Assembly: GCA_964642855.1 (NCBI GenBank) | Contig: CAZXSK010000006.1 | Location: 1-64,000, forward strand | Direction of reading: 5' to 3' | Origin: CAZXSK01 sp964642855 | Lineage (GTDB): Bacteria > Planctomycetota > Phycisphaerae > SM23-33 | DNA length: 64,000 bases | In this document: positions 24,169 through 33,391 of the stretch, one piece after another | Layout of the letters: the number at the start of each line of letters is the position of its first letter | Numbering within the stretch: the stretch's first letter is position 1 | The notes under the pieces: model-generated | The model's database searches: none | Seen by the model: the letters and a program-made list of their open reading frames with translations, nothing else | What the model was told of the DNA's origin: nothing | Position numbers and translations under genes: made by a program

Positions 24169-25078
24169 TCGACTGAGGCTGATCCGTTCGGTCGCTGCGA
24201 GTCACTGCGACGATTACGCGTTCGATGCCTTGGTGATCCTTCAGCAAATCGCAACGAGGATAGTCGTAGGCTTCGTTCTCGGCTACAAGTCGATCGACGG
24301 CTTGGGACTGATCATACCCGAACTCCATGATCAGCGCCCCGCCCGGGGCCAGGCGGTCGGGGGCGTCGGTAACAATGCGGCGGATCACATCCATGCCTTC
24401 CCCGCCGGAATAGAGCGCAACGTCCGGTTCGTGCTTGACCGACGGGGCCACCCAGTCGCCCTCTTTGACGTAGGGTGGATTGGCGGTGATTACGTCCAGC
24501 GGCAGGAAATCGGAGCAGTCTTCGGGAATCTCCAGGCAGTCGGCGACATCAACCTTCACCCGGTCGTCGACGTCGAGCTTCGCAGCGTTACGGCGGGCGA
24601 CCTCAACGGCCTGGGGGGAGATGTCCGTGCAGAGCACCCGCGCCCAATCGCAGTTTCGGGCGATGGCAATTCCCACGCAGCCGCTGCCTGCGCAGGCATC
24701 GAGAACCCGCGGTGGTCGGGAGCAGTCTCGAATACGTTCAAGCGCCTGGTCGACAAGCATCTCTGATTCAGGCCGGGGAATCAGAACGTCCTGCGTAACC
24801 TCGAAGGTCAGCGAGTAGAACTCCTTGCTGCCTACCAGATACCCGACCGGCTCGTGGGTAGCTGCTCTGCGAACGAGTTCGCGAAGGTTCTGCAGCTGCG
24901 CCTCGGCTGGCTGATGGTCAAAGCGGGTGTAGAGTTCAATGCGCGAACAGCTTAGCACGTGGGCGAGCAGTATCTCCGCGGCCAACCGGGGTGATTCCAG
25001 TTCGTTCCGCGCGAAGTACTCCTTCATCCAGTCCAGCAGCCGGAGGACAGTCCATGGATCTCGAGTGGCGTCGGCCAT
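24161..25078 (-). CDS. prmC: Peptide chain release factor N5-glutamine methyltransferase
   Basis: PrmC (305 aa) methylates the Gln of the GGQ motif in release factors RF1/RF2. The N-terminal helical domain is followed by a class I SAM fold (VLDACAGSGCVGIAIA) and the invariant catalytic NPPY (ANPPYVKEGDW). Length and order are normal. Another N5-glutamine methyltransferase (PrmB) is less likely because of the helical N-terminal part. Confidence 0.9.
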   Translation of the reverse strand: MADATRDPWTVLRLLDWMKEYFARNELESPRLAAEILLAHVLSCSRIELYTRFDHQPAEAQLQNLRELVRRAATHEPVGYLVGSKEFYSLTFEVTQDVLIPRPESEMLVDQALERIRDCSRPPRVLDACAGSGCVGIAIARNCDWARVLCTDISPQAVEVARRNAAKLDVDDRVKVDVADCLEIPEDCSDFLPLDVITANPPYVKEGDWVAPSVKHEPDVALYSGGEGMDVIRRIVTDAPDRLAPGGALIMEFGYDQSQAVDRLVAENEAYDYPRCDLLKDHQGIERVIVAVTRSDRTDQPQSNG

Positions 25079-25174
25079 GTTGTCTGGGTATCAGAAAAGC
25101 CTCGGACAGGCAAGCGCGCAGACACACGGTCCGACATTGTCAGGTCGTCACCTTGGACGCTGCGCGGGAAAGGA

Positions 25175-25822
25175 TCAGGCGGGGACCTTGGTTCCGCGTC
25201 CCTTTGCGTTGGCCTTGGCGGGCAGGCCGGTGATTTCCCACGTCTTGCGGAACTTGACGTCCTTGGCAATCATCCGCCGGATCGACATCTCGGTCATCGG
25301 GTCATTGAGATGCACCACGGCATCGGAGACGACGACTACTTCGTGGCCTCGCGAGCGCAGGCCAACAGCAGCTTCGGAGATGCTCCTCGCCAGGCCGGCT
25401 CCGCAGATGACGAAGGTCGTGGGCTGGATCTGGGTGATCAGCCGTTCGGCGCGGGCATGCTGGAACAGGTCCGTGTCGCGCTTCTCGAAGATGACCTGCT
25501 GGTACTCGTCGAGCAGTTCCGCCGGCAGGTCGGTGGTGTTTCTCAGGCCCAGGTCGATGCTGTTGGGCAGGACCGTCCTGGAGATTTTCTGCTCGCCACG
25601 GGTGTCCTCGATGCAATGGGGATTGCTCGACAGCGGGCCGATCTCGCCAGGGCGTACGCGAAGCAAGGTACTGATGACCGGCACCCGGGCCTTTCTTGCC
25701 CACTGGAACAGTTGGTAGATGTTGTCAAGGTTGCGTCGGTTGCTCTTGGTATAGCAACTTCCTCCAGGAAGGAAGAAGTCTCGCTGGATTTCCATATCCA
25801 GAAGGATTCTATCGTATTTCAT
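25175..25822 (-). CDS. Isochorismatase-like (cysteine hydrolase fold) protein with Ser at the nucleophile position
   Basis: A 215-aa protein with the isochorismatase-like fold: RILLDMEIQRDFF supplies the Asp, FEKRDTDLF the Lys, and ICGAGLARSISEAA aligns with the usual GVxTDxCV element. At the nucleophile position a Ser stands where most cysteine hydrolases have Cys, so amidase or nicotinamidase activity is doubtful. GAGGAGG precedes the ATG. It lies upstream of prmC on the same strand, 96 bases apart. Confidence 0.7.
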   Translation of the reverse strand: MKYDRILLDMEIQRDFFLPGGSCYTKSNRRNLDNIYQLFQWARKARVPVISTLLRVRPGEIGPLSSNPHCIEDTRGEQKISRTVLPNSIDLGLRNTTDLPAELLDEYQQVIFEKRDTDLFQHARAERLITQIQPTTFVICGAGLARSISEAAVGLRSRGHEVVVVSDAVVHLNDPMTEMSIRRMIAKDVKFRKTWEITGLPAKANAKGRGTKVPA

Positions 25823-26064
25823 GACTCGCCTCCTCTCGGTGAGCTGGTGCGAGTTTCAGGGGCGCTCTCATTGAATTCTACCCACGAAATCCGGGAAAGT
25901 TCGCGGAGAATTCCGATTTTCCCCTGCTTTTGGCCTGCCCCGGGCGGATTGCATCACGTAAGCTACAGGTCAGCTATGACTTACAAGCAAAGAGGGAGTC
26001 CGAGGAGATTGACAGGAATTGTTCCCAATACGCAAGGGAAGACAGCTGCCAGCAGACAGCTCGT

Positions 26065-26289
26065 TTACGGCCAATATTCAGAAACCGCCCACAGCACGAC
26101 CGCCAGGGACACCAGCCCCCCTGCCATGTAGGCAAGAAGCAGTACCAGATCTCTCGGTAAAGCCTTCAACTGCTTTACGCGCAGGGCCTTGTAGACCAAA
26201 GCAACAGCGATGCACAGGGGCAGAATCAGCCAGAGTTGGGCCCACGCGGGAAGCTCCATCGGGTGATAGAAAAGCGTCCAGGCAATCAT
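26065..26289 (-). CDS. Small two-helix membrane protein
   Basis: A 74-aa protein with two hydrophobic segments (about residues 17-35 and 48-70) and a basic loop KALRVKQLKALPRD between them. It overlaps the stop of the upstream gene by four bases (ATGA), so it is coupled to it. No family was recognised. Confidence 0.6.
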   Translation of the reverse strand: MIAWTLFYHPMELPAWAQLWLILPLCIAVALVYKALRVKQLKALPRDLVLLLAYMAGGLVSLAVVLWAVSEYWP

Positions 26290-26879
26290 GACTTCGTGCC
26301 TTCTGCAGCGGGAGTAGACTCATCGGCGGTCTTCCTGCGGTCTTCGTGGTCGGCCTTGGGTTCGCCACGTGCGCCCATCAGCCCGAGCACGAGCACGTCG
26401 AACATGCACATCAGGTTCAGCAGGCCGGCTACGCCGGTATAGGCCCGGGCGATCGTGTCGGTCGGGGCAACCAGCGCCAGCCCGCGATACGGTTGGTCGT
26501 CTTTGCCCGGCCAGGATGCCAGTCTGGCGTCAATGGCGTACTGGATTTCCTCGTTCTTTCGGGTACGGCGAGCCTCAAGGATGTCCGGGTCATCCAGGAT
26601 TTGCTCGTAGATGGCGGTCTGCCGCTGCCATCCGATCAGGCCATGAACGCCCGTGCACATCTGGGCGATGAACCACCATCGCTCGAACTGGCGGTCGACG
26701 GTCATCACACCGCCCATGGCCACCCCGGCCCAGAACGTCGCTGCGATCACCACGAAGATGATCGCGCCGCGCAGCTTCCTGCCGAGGAAAACGTGTCCCG
26801 CCCCCGGAACTCCCCATGCCAGGGCGGTTGCGATTACGGCGCGTATTGGATCGGGTATTCTGCTGCTTTCTTTGGCCAT
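26286..26879 (-). CDS. Planctomycete membrane protein (DUF6677-like)
   Basis: A 197-aa membrane protein. It has an N-terminal hydrophobic stretch with PGAGHVFLGRKLRGAIIF, a motif seen in small planctomycete TM2/DUF6677-type proteins, then further helices near residues 40-60 and 150-170. The C-terminus is charged. GTGGAG precedes ATG 26879; an upstream ATG at 26915 would add 12 residues. It forms a coupled pair with the small membrane gene that follows. Function unknown. Confidence 0.6.
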   Translation of the reverse strand: MAKESSRIPDPIRAVIATALAWGVPGAGHVFLGRKLRGAIIFVVIAATFWAGVAMGGVMTVDRQFERWWFIAQMCTGVHGLIGWQRQTAIYEQILDDPDILEARRTRKNEEIQYAIDARLASWPGKDDQPYRGLALVAPTDTIARAYTGVAGLLNLMCMFDVLVLGLMGARGEPKADHEDRRKTADESTPAAEGTKS

Positions 26880-26975
26880 CGTCCGGCTCCACGGTGCAGA
26901 AACGCAACTGTCCACATCCGGCCGGGTTCTGTCAAGAACTATCGGCAGAGCAATCGGTCTGGTACGGCAATGCCG

Positions 26976-27004
26976 TTGTCCGCGATCCTGCCGTCCTGTA
27001 TAGT
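26976..27004 (+). promoter_or_regulatory. Sigma-70 promoter of the greA-domain gene
   Basis: TTGTCC (26976-26981) and TATAGT (26999-27004) with a 17-base spacer, 40 bases before the start codon at 27044. Confidence 0.6.
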
Positions 27005-27043
27005 TACGGATTGCACGCAGGAACGGAGCGTAAGAGGAGCTAC

Positions 27044-29230
27044 ATGAATATCAAAGAAGTCAAACAGTGGCTGGCTTCGGGCAGCACGTCGGCCCTGGAA
27101 AGCGCCTGGATGGACGCCATCGTGGAAGAGGCCCCGGCCGAACACATGCGCGAGGTCCTCGACCTCGTCACCGACGCCAAGAAGACCGAACTCGCCGAAT
27201 CCCTGGCCGAAGTGTTCCTCTCGGAGCGCATGGATCAACAGCCTCCGCAGGACGCACTGGCCTCGGCGATTACGGTGCTGCCCGCTGTACGCGGCAACGA
27301 CACACTGCGCAAACTCGCGGCTGACCTCTACACTCAGGTCCACGCGGAACACCCGCACTTCGATGAACTGATGAAGGCGGCTGGCCTGACCGACAACCAG
27401 ACGCTCCGCCGGGCGATTCAGACCCTTCAGGCCTGCCTGCCACTGCAGGAGGGCACGTACATCGCCAATCGCTACGAGCCGGACGTCCGCAAGGTGCAGG
27501 GCTTCAACGAAGCATTCGGCGAGTTCGAGCTGATCTCGCCTTCCGGCCAGTCCAGCGCGCTGGACCCGAAACTGCTGGGCGACGAATTCGACGTCGTAAA
27601 GGAGACCGACTACCGCGTTCTGACGACATTCCGCAAAGACGAGCTTCCCGAGGTCATCAAGAAGGATCCCGCCTCGATACTCCTGGGTGTCTGCCAGGCA
27701 AGGGGTGGCAGCATTACAGCCGACCAGTTGAAGGACCTGCTCACCGAGGGACCCCTGGAGCGGAAGAAATGGTCCAGCTGGTGGGGACGGGCGCGAACCG
27801 CGGCGAGAAAGTCTCCTTACCTGACCATCGAAGGTCGCAACCCGACGGTGATCGAGTATCATCCCCGGGGCAGAAGTCTGGAAGAGGAGCTCGCTTCGGA
27901 CGTCGAATCTGCCAAGACCCCCCTGGCGTACTACCAGGTCCTGCTGGACTACGAGCGGGAGGCAAGGCATCGGGGGGTCGAGCACGACGAGGATTTCGTC
28001 CGGAAGATCATGAACGCTCTGGCGACACAGGCTACCGAATTCCGCGACACCCGTCAGGACGAAGCACTGGCTGCCTCCTTGGCGATCACTACCCTCACAG
28101 GTCGGGGCCTGCCTGGCCCGTCGGAAGACTACCCCTCGGCGTTGGAAGAGCTGGCCGGCATGAAAGACCCCGCCATGGCCATCGCGCGAGTGGGTGAGCC
28201 TACGCTCTGGCCGGCTGCCTACGAAGCCCTCGACCAGCGCGAAGATGCCCCTGACTGCTACGAGAAGCTCCTGCGACTCATGCCGGCCGGGGAACTCGAC
28301 ACAATTGGATCGCGACTGATTGACGCCGATCGGACCGAAGCGATCCGCGAGGTGGCGTCCGATGCCACCCTCCGCCCTGTCCAGCACGTGGAGGTACTGC
28401 TATGGCTGTGGAAGGGGCCTTCCGTAGAGGTCCCCGAAGCGCCCAGTCGGCTGGATATTCTCTCGCGGTTCTTCACCGTCATGCGAGAGCTGTCCCGCGA
28501 TGCCCAGGTCGACAACGACTTCCGCAGGGACACCAACCAGAGAATCCGCAGCGCCCTGACCGATGCCAACGCCAGGCGATTTCGTGAGGTGATCCAGGAC
28601 ATCGACGAGGGACTCGCCAGGACCATCAAACGCCGCGTCGAACGTGCCGACGGCCTGAGTGACGCATCCCGCGAGCAGCTTCTGGGGATTCTGCGCGAAG
28701 AGTTCTACACGCTGTTCATGAAGGAGAAGGTCGACCCCTGGCTGGACGAATCGGTCACGTGGATTACCGAGAAGTCCATGCTTGCCATCGAGGCGGAACT
28801 TAAAGAACTCAATGAGGTCACGATCCCGGCGAACTCCCGGGCCATCGGCGCAGCGGCAGAGCTTGGCGACCTGTCCGAGAACGGCGAATGGCAGTACGCC
28901 ATCGAGGAGCGCAGGCGCCTGCAGGGCAAGGTGGCCCAGCTTCAGGACGAGATGGTCCGAGCCCGCGTGCTGAGTCCCGAAGACGTCCCGACCGACAATG
29001 TCGGCATCGGCTCAACGGTCACGCTCACGCCCTCCGATGGCGGCGAGTCCGTCGAGTTGACGATTCTCGGCCCGCCGGAGGCGGACGTCGATAACCGCGT
29101 GTACAGCTATCGCACGCCTTTGGCCCAGACGATGCTCGGACACTCCCCGGGAGACACCGTAACCCTCAAGCTGGGTGGCAACGAAGCGACGTATCGCATC
29201 GAGGCAATCGGGTCGGCGCTGGCGCGATAG
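27044..29230 (+). CDS. Very large protein with C-terminal GreA transcript-cleavage-factor domain
   Basis: A 728-aa protein. The last 165 residues are a GreA/GreB module: a coiled-coil with the acidic tip GDLSENGEWQYAIEE (Asp and Glu of the catalytic DL-EN motif present) and the FKBP-like C-terminal domain (GIGSTVTLTPSDGG). GreA rescues backtracked RNA polymerase. The 560 residues before it are mostly helical and resemble nothing I can name; a comparable long GreA is known in Chlamydia, another PVC member. AGAGGAG before ATG 27044; an in-frame extension to 26816 runs through the promoter and is rejected. Confidence 0.85.
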   Translation: MNIKEVKQWLASGSTSALESAWMDAIVEEAPAEHMREVLDLVTDAKKTELAESLAEVFLSERMDQQPPQDALASAITVLPAVRGNDTLRKLAADLYTQVHAEHPHFDELMKAAGLTDNQTLRRAIQTLQACLPLQEGTYIANRYEPDVRKVQGFNEAFGEFELISPSGQSSALDPKLLGDEFDVVKETDYRVLTTFRKDELPEVIKKDPASILLGVCQARGGSITADQLKDLLTEGPLERKKWSSWWGRARTAARKSPYLTIEGRNPTVIEYHPRGRSLEEELASDVESAKTPLAYYQVLLDYEREARHRGVEHDEDFVRKIMNALATQATEFRDTRQDEALAASLAITTLTGRGLPGPSEDYPSALEELAGMKDPAMAIARVGEPTLWPAAYEALDQREDAPDCYEKLLRLMPAGELDTIGSRLIDADRTEAIREVASDATLRPVQHVEVLLWLWKGPSVEVPEAPSRLDILSRFFTVMRELSRDAQVDNDFRRDTNQRIRSALTDANARRFREVIQDIDEGLARTIKRRVERADGLSDASREQLLGILREEFYTLFMKEKVDPWLDESVTWITEKSMLAIEAELKELNEVTIPANSRAIGAAAELGDLSENGEWQYAIEERRRLQGKVAQLQDEMVRARVLSPEDVPTDNVGIGSTVTLTPSDGGESVELTILGPPEADVDNRVYSYRTPLAQTMLGHSPGDTVTLKLGGNEATYRIEAIGSALAR

Positions 29231-29239
29231 ACACCCCGA

Positions 29240-29956
29240 TCACCAGCCGTCGTCCTTGTCCGGCACGCAGCGAAGTCGGCTGTTGTCGCGGTCGGCTTCG
29301 TCGTAGAATTCGCCCAGCGAGATCCACACGGTGTGACCACCGAACGCGCTGACGGTTGCGCCCGTACGATGCCGACGGGTGATCCCCTCGCCAGGGTTAT
29401 TCGTGCCGTCGTTCCACCACGAGTTCTCCTCGTCGGTTTCCCAGAAGCAGATCGCCTCGGGGCCGAAATCCGACAGGCGGTACTTCGGCCAGTAGGAACT
29501 GCTGCCGCCCACCACCGCACGGTTGATCTCGTAGCTGGTGAGTTTGTGGATTGGTCCGGCGTCGTAGGGGCCGCGCTCGCCCGGGCACCGATAGGTACGC
29601 TTGTCCCCCGTGAACGGCCAGAGCGTCCCCTCCTCCTGCGTCACGTTGTCCTTGTGGGGATCGCTGTGCCTGTAGTGATACAACCAGCCCGGATGCTCCT
29701 CTGCGAAGGGCGCGGTCTTGCGGGTTCGCCCGCGTTCCATCTTGTTGGAGTTCGCGAAAGGCAGGAACTCCTTGTATTGCAACGAGTAAAGGTGAATCGC
29801 GGTGATCAGTGAATGATGGTTGGTTTCGCAGACCGCCTCCTTCGCCAGATCCTTCGCCGCTACAAGGGACGGAAGCAGAATCGAAACCAGCATCGCGATA
29901 ATCGCGATCACCACCAGCAGTTCGATCAAAGTAAAGCCGCGAGAGGTCTTCGACAT
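29240..29956 (-). CDS. Pseudopilin-like protein with prepilin leader
   Basis: A 238-aa protein beginning MSKTSRG^FTLIELL, with the hydrophobic helix and Glu at +5 of type IV prepilins. The remainder is a globular secreted domain with Cys pairs and an AFGGHTVWI stretch near the C-terminus. It is a paralogue of the protein at 21256-22041. AGGTGG precedes the start. A GGGGGTACACT element lies about 65 bases upstream. Confidence 0.85.
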   Translation of the reverse strand: MSKTSRGFTLIELLVVIAIIAMLVSILLPSLVAAKDLAKEAVCETNHHSLITAIHLYSLQYKEFLPFANSNKMERGRTRKTAPFAEEHPGWLYHYRHSDPHKDNVTQEEGTLWPFTGDKRTYRCPGERGPYDAGPIHKLTSYEINRAVVGGSSSYWPKYRLSDFGPEAICFWETDEENSWWNDGTNNPGEGITRRHRTGATVSAFGGHTVWISLGEFYDEADRDNSRLRCVPDKDDGW

Positions 29957-30020
29957 GTCGCACCACCTGCGCCGATCGGCGCACCAGAAGAATTGATGTC
30001 GAATCAGTCCCCACGGCGTG

Positions 30021-30038
30021 CTATTTGAGTGTACCCCC
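30021..30038 (-). promoter_or_regulatory. GGGGGTACACT element upstream of the pseudopilin gene
   Basis: The minus strand reads GGGGGTACACTCAAATAG. It is 15/18 identical to the element at 37338-37355 upstream of a PEP-CTERM gene; see findings. Confidence 0.3.
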
Positions 30039-30069
30039 GAGCCCCGGTCCGGTCAACCCCTTCGAACCG

Positions 30070-32166
30070 TCAATCGGCGCCTTCGTCTCCCGGCGAGGCG
30101 GTGTCGACGTACACCGTGGCATCGAAGCTCTCCAGGTCGTTGGCCTGGTACTCGCTCTTGAGTTCCGGATGGTCCGAGAGCTTCTCCAATGTCAGTCGGT
30201 AGGTCTGGCCCTTCTGGCGGGTGTCCTGGAGCTTCTTCGAGTCGAGAATCATCCAATGGGCAACGTGGATCTCGCTGCCTTTCTCCATTTCGCCCCGGTG
30301 AACTTCGGTGACCTCGTAGGCGTACACTGCCAGCGCCCGGGGATACGTATCGATATCCGACGGGTCGGGAGCGGCGGTCTTCTCCAACAATCGGGCGTCG
30401 ACCACGATTCGCGACGGCTGGGTGCGATTCTTGTACCGGCTGGATGCCAATTCGTGGCGTTTCTTCACTTCGGCTGCCGGTACGGCCCGGTTGAGAATCG
30501 CGATTGCTTCGAGGTCGCCATTCCATCCATCTCTGCCCGCCGACCGCCCACCGAACGTCAGGTCCAGTGGGTCCCAGGTCGACAGGTCACCCCCGACGTT
30601 CTTTGCCCCGAGATACTCACCGTCCTGGTACGCTCGTACCACCCCGTCGTCGAAAGTCACCACCAAATGGGAGGGTTTGCTCGCCCTGACGATGCCGACC
30701 ACTACTCCACTACCTTTGCCGGTTTTGTCCGTGCGAGAGGTGCGAAGCCGAAGCACCAGCCGCCTGCCTAACTGGGTCAGCGCGAAATTCTTCAGATCGC
30801 CCTTGCCGGCGAAAGCAGCGATGGCCAGTTCCTTCTCGGTCGACGCCTGCGACGCTGTCATCGTCAGTTCCAGCGTGAATGCGTCGCTGTCGCGGCAGGC
30901 AGCCTGAAGTGCCCTGGAAACGCCTTCCGCCTCCATCCAACCACCGTTGAGCCTGGCGGCACCACCGAGGCCGGGCAGCGCCGATCCGCGAAGCTTCGCC
31001 GAGCATCGCCGGATCTCCTTGCCGTTGGCATCCTCCAGGCGGTTGCCCGAGGTCGTGTGCTCCCACAGAAAGACCAGCCCGTCGTGCGTGCCCGGCCAGG
31101 TGTCGCCAAGTTCACGGCTTCCGCTTGTGTCGGCCTTGTCCTTGCCGGGCGCTTCGGAAGCGGCTTTTCTGTGCGGCGCGGGGGGCTTCTTGCTCGCTGC
31201 TTCCACCCATCCGTCGACGGCGGAATTCCTACCGTCTGCGCAGACGGGAATCCAGGTCGTGAACTTGCGATAGTTGTCGCTGAACTGCCCTATATACACC
31301 CAGGGCGACTTGCGGCTGGGGCGATCGGTACAGACCACAAAACGGGTGTCGTTGAGCCATCGCGGACACTCAGCCGACCCGGTGCGGGGGTTGATGCGGA
31401 TCATCCAGCCCTTCTCCTGGCCTGGCTCGTACATGCCCAGGTACTGATGGGCGCCGCCGACGCAATGGAAAAACCGGTAGCTGTTGTCCCGGGCGATCTG
31501 CGGCCAGCATCCCGTACCGTATTTCTCAAAGCCCTGGGTCTTCTCCGCGAGATCGAGGATGCCGTTGTGAGGCCAGGGGAAGGTCGCACCGACCCGTCTG
31601 CCATCGGCCGAGGTCTGCCAATTGGTGCTCTTGCCTTTCCTGGGCTTCCAGCCCTCGAACTTCCAGACTACTTCGCTGCTGTTGGGGTCATCCAGAGGAG
31701 CCGTGCGGATCTCGTTTTCTTTCGTCTGCCAGTAGATCCACTCGCGAGGTCTGCCGTCATCGACGTCGGTCCAGTCAGGCCGGACGTACGTCACCCGCCC
31801 TTCCACGAGGGCAGTGGGCCTATCGCTACCCCAGTCCACGACGTAGCTGGTCCACCGGCCGTAGTCGATGAAAACGACCTGTCTTCCGGAAGGCGTAATC
31901 ACGGGGCGGTCGCAGTTGAGTCCCAGGTCCTTCTCCACGTAGCCTTTGCCATCGTCGGTGTCGAAGAAGACCAGCTTGCCCTTGCGGATCCAGACCATGC
32001 GGGTCCGGGAGCCCGTAAGCTTCCGGACGGATCTGGCAGCGGACTTCGCGTTTACGTCGGAGCGCGACCGCTTCGTTTCGCGCGCGGTGGCAGGGCTTGC
32101 TGCAGCGACGACGGCGATCGATGTCAGCAGCAGACGGACAACTCTGGGAGGATGAATCAAGGTCAT
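30070..32166 (-). CDS. Secreted protein with propeller-like N-terminal region and LamG-type domain
   Basis: A 698-aa protein with a signal peptide (about residues 8-30, ATARE after the cut). Residues about 60-330 hold WD40/TolB-like strands (VFFDTDDGKGYVEKDL, VITPSGRQVVFIDYGRW). Residues about 400-580 form a LamG/concanavalin-A-like jelly roll (SDAFTLELTMTASQ, VVVTFDDGVVRAYQDGEYLG type motifs), commonly a carbohydrate- or protein-binding domain. The start ATG 32166 is set from a TATAAT box ending 7 bases upstream, which would give a leaderless mRNA; an alternative ATG is at 32175. The function is unknown. Confidence 0.65.
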   Translation of the reverse strand: MTLIHPPRVVRLLLTSIAVVAAASPATARETKRSRSDVNAKSAARSVRKLTGSRTRMVWIRKGKLVFFDTDDGKGYVEKDLGLNCDRPVITPSGRQVVFIDYGRWTSYVVDWGSDRPTALVEGRVTYVRPDWTDVDDGRPREWIYWQTKENEIRTAPLDDPNSSEVVWKFEGWKPRKGKSTNWQTSADGRRVGATFPWPHNGILDLAEKTQGFEKYGTGCWPQIARDNSYRFFHCVGGAHQYLGMYEPGQEKGWMIRINPRTGSAECPRWLNDTRFVVCTDRPSRKSPWVYIGQFSDNYRKFTTWIPVCADGRNSAVDGWVEAASKKPPAPHRKAASEAPGKDKADTSGSRELGDTWPGTHDGLVFLWEHTTSGNRLEDANGKEIRRCSAKLRGSALPGLGGAARLNGGWMEAEGVSRALQAACRDSDAFTLELTMTASQASTEKELAIAAFAGKGDLKNFALTQLGRRLVLRLRTSRTDKTGKGSGVVVGIVRASKPSHLVVTFDDGVVRAYQDGEYLGAKNVGGDLSTWDPLDLTFGGRSAGRDGWNGDLEAIAILNRAVPAAEVKKRHELASSRYKNRTQPSRIVVDARLLEKTAAPDPSDIDTYPRALAVYAYEVTEVHRGEMEKGSEIHVAHWMILDSKKLQDTRQKGQTYRLTLEKLSDHPELKSEYQANDLESFDATVYVDTASPGDEGAD

Positions 32167-32173
32167 GGCAGTC

Positions 32174-32179
32174 ATTATA
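32174..32179 (-). promoter_or_regulatory. -10 box for a probably leaderless transcript
   Basis: The minus strand has a perfect TATAAT 7 bases before the chosen ATG (32166), and no ribosome-binding site is visible. A -35 box is not evident. Confidence 0.35.
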
Positions 32180-32362
32180 ACGCGACTCGAGGGGCCGGGG
32201 ATCGCCGATTTCCCCACCGGATTGGCCGAGAAGCCGTTGTGCGGATTGACCCCTGCGTCTCGGGCGGGGATAATGCAAGGTTCTGTGGAAACCTGCGCAC
32301 CACACGCAGCCTCAAGCGCTTCGGCTCCGACAGGACATCGGACCTGCCAGAAAGGAACACAC

Positions 32363-33388
32363 GTGAAACTGCAGCGATTTGAGGGCAACCCGGTTCTTTC
32401 TCCCGTTCCGGACAGTTGGTGGCAATGCGCGGTAACCGCCAACCCGGGAGCCTGGTACGACCCCGCTTCCAGAACCGTCACCATGCTCTACCGGGCCTCG
32501 GCAGCAGATGTCGAGCATAAGGTCTATCTCGGACGGGCGGTTTCCGGGGATGGGTTCCACTTCGACCGCGTCGGCAGCGAACCGGCCGTGGCTCCGTCTG
32601 ACGGGTTTGACGGCGGGTGCGTTGAAGACCCGCGCATTGTCAAGTTCGGGGAGTGGTATTTCATCACCTATGCATCGCGGCCTTTCCCCGCCGGGCAGTA
32701 CTGGCTGAAGACGCCCAACGAGCAGTGGAAGCCGCCCTTTGCGAGCGAAGACTGGCCGCTTTGTATGCGGGAAAGTCTCAGCTCCTCGGGGCTGCTGATC
32801 ACCAGGGATTTCCAGACCTATTACCGCGGCGGACGGCTGACCCATCCGATGCTCGACGACCGCGATGCGATCCTCCTGCCCGAGAAGATCGACGGCCAGT
32901 ATGCGATGCTACACCGCCCCATGAGCTGGACCGGCACGCAGTACGGAACCGAGAACCCGGCGATGTGGATGATGCTCTCGGACGATCTGCACTGCTGGGA
33001 CTACGGCACCTCCCGGTTCGTCGCCAAGGCCGAGTTCGACTGGGAGCAGAAAATCGGTGGCTCGACTCCTCCCCTCCGGACCGACCGCGGTTGGTTGACC
33101 ATCTATCACGCCGTCGGCGAGGATCTGCACTACCGGCTGGGCGTGATGATGCTTGACCTTGACGAGCCATGGCGGGTCACGCATCGCGCATCGGAATGGA
33201 TCATGCAGCCTGAGGAATGGTACGAGTTGGAAGGCTTCTACCACGGGTGCATCTTCCCGTGCGGCAACGTCGTGATCGATGGAAAACTGTTCGTGTACTA
33301 TGGCGCAGCAGACCGATACGTCGGCGTCGCCACCGCGGATTTCCAGGAAATGGTGGATTGGGTCTGCGAGTTTCCGGTGAAAGGCTGA
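32363..33388 (+). CDS. GH130-type mannoside phosphorylase candidate
   Basis: A 341-aa five-bladed propeller enzyme of glycoside hydrolase family 130. The signature GCVEDPRIVKFGEWYFITY includes the catalytic Asp of EDPR; FEGNPVLSP at the N-terminus and HAVGEDLHYRLGVMMLDL are other family blocks. GH130 members phosphorolyse or hydrolyse beta-mannosides; the exact linkage is not readable. GTG 32363 with GAAAGGA upstream is the preferred start; the longer frame crosses the divergent promoter. The beta-helix gene starts four bases after its stop, indicating an operon. Confidence 0.85.
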   Translation: MKLQRFEGNPVLSPVPDSWWQCAVTANPGAWYDPASRTVTMLYRASAADVEHKVYLGRAVSGDGFHFDRVGSEPAVAPSDGFDGGCVEDPRIVKFGEWYFITYASRPFPAGQYWLKTPNEQWKPPFASEDWPLCMRESLSSSGLLITRDFQTYYRGGRLTHPMLDDRDAILLPEKIDGQYAMLHRPMSWTGTQYGTENPAMWMMLSDDLHCWDYGTSRFVAKAEFDWEQKIGGSTPPLRTDRGWLTIYHAVGEDLHYRLGVMMLDLDEPWRVTHRASEWIMQPEEWYELEGFYHGCIFPCGNVVIDGKLFVYYGAADRYVGVATADFQEMVDWVCEFPVKG

Positions 33389-33391
33389 TCC

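Noticed and set aside
32165..32362. Extension of the GH130 gene to 32165
   Set aside because: It would cover the divergent promoter and start codon of the LamG gene; GTG 32363 has a good ribosome-binding site.
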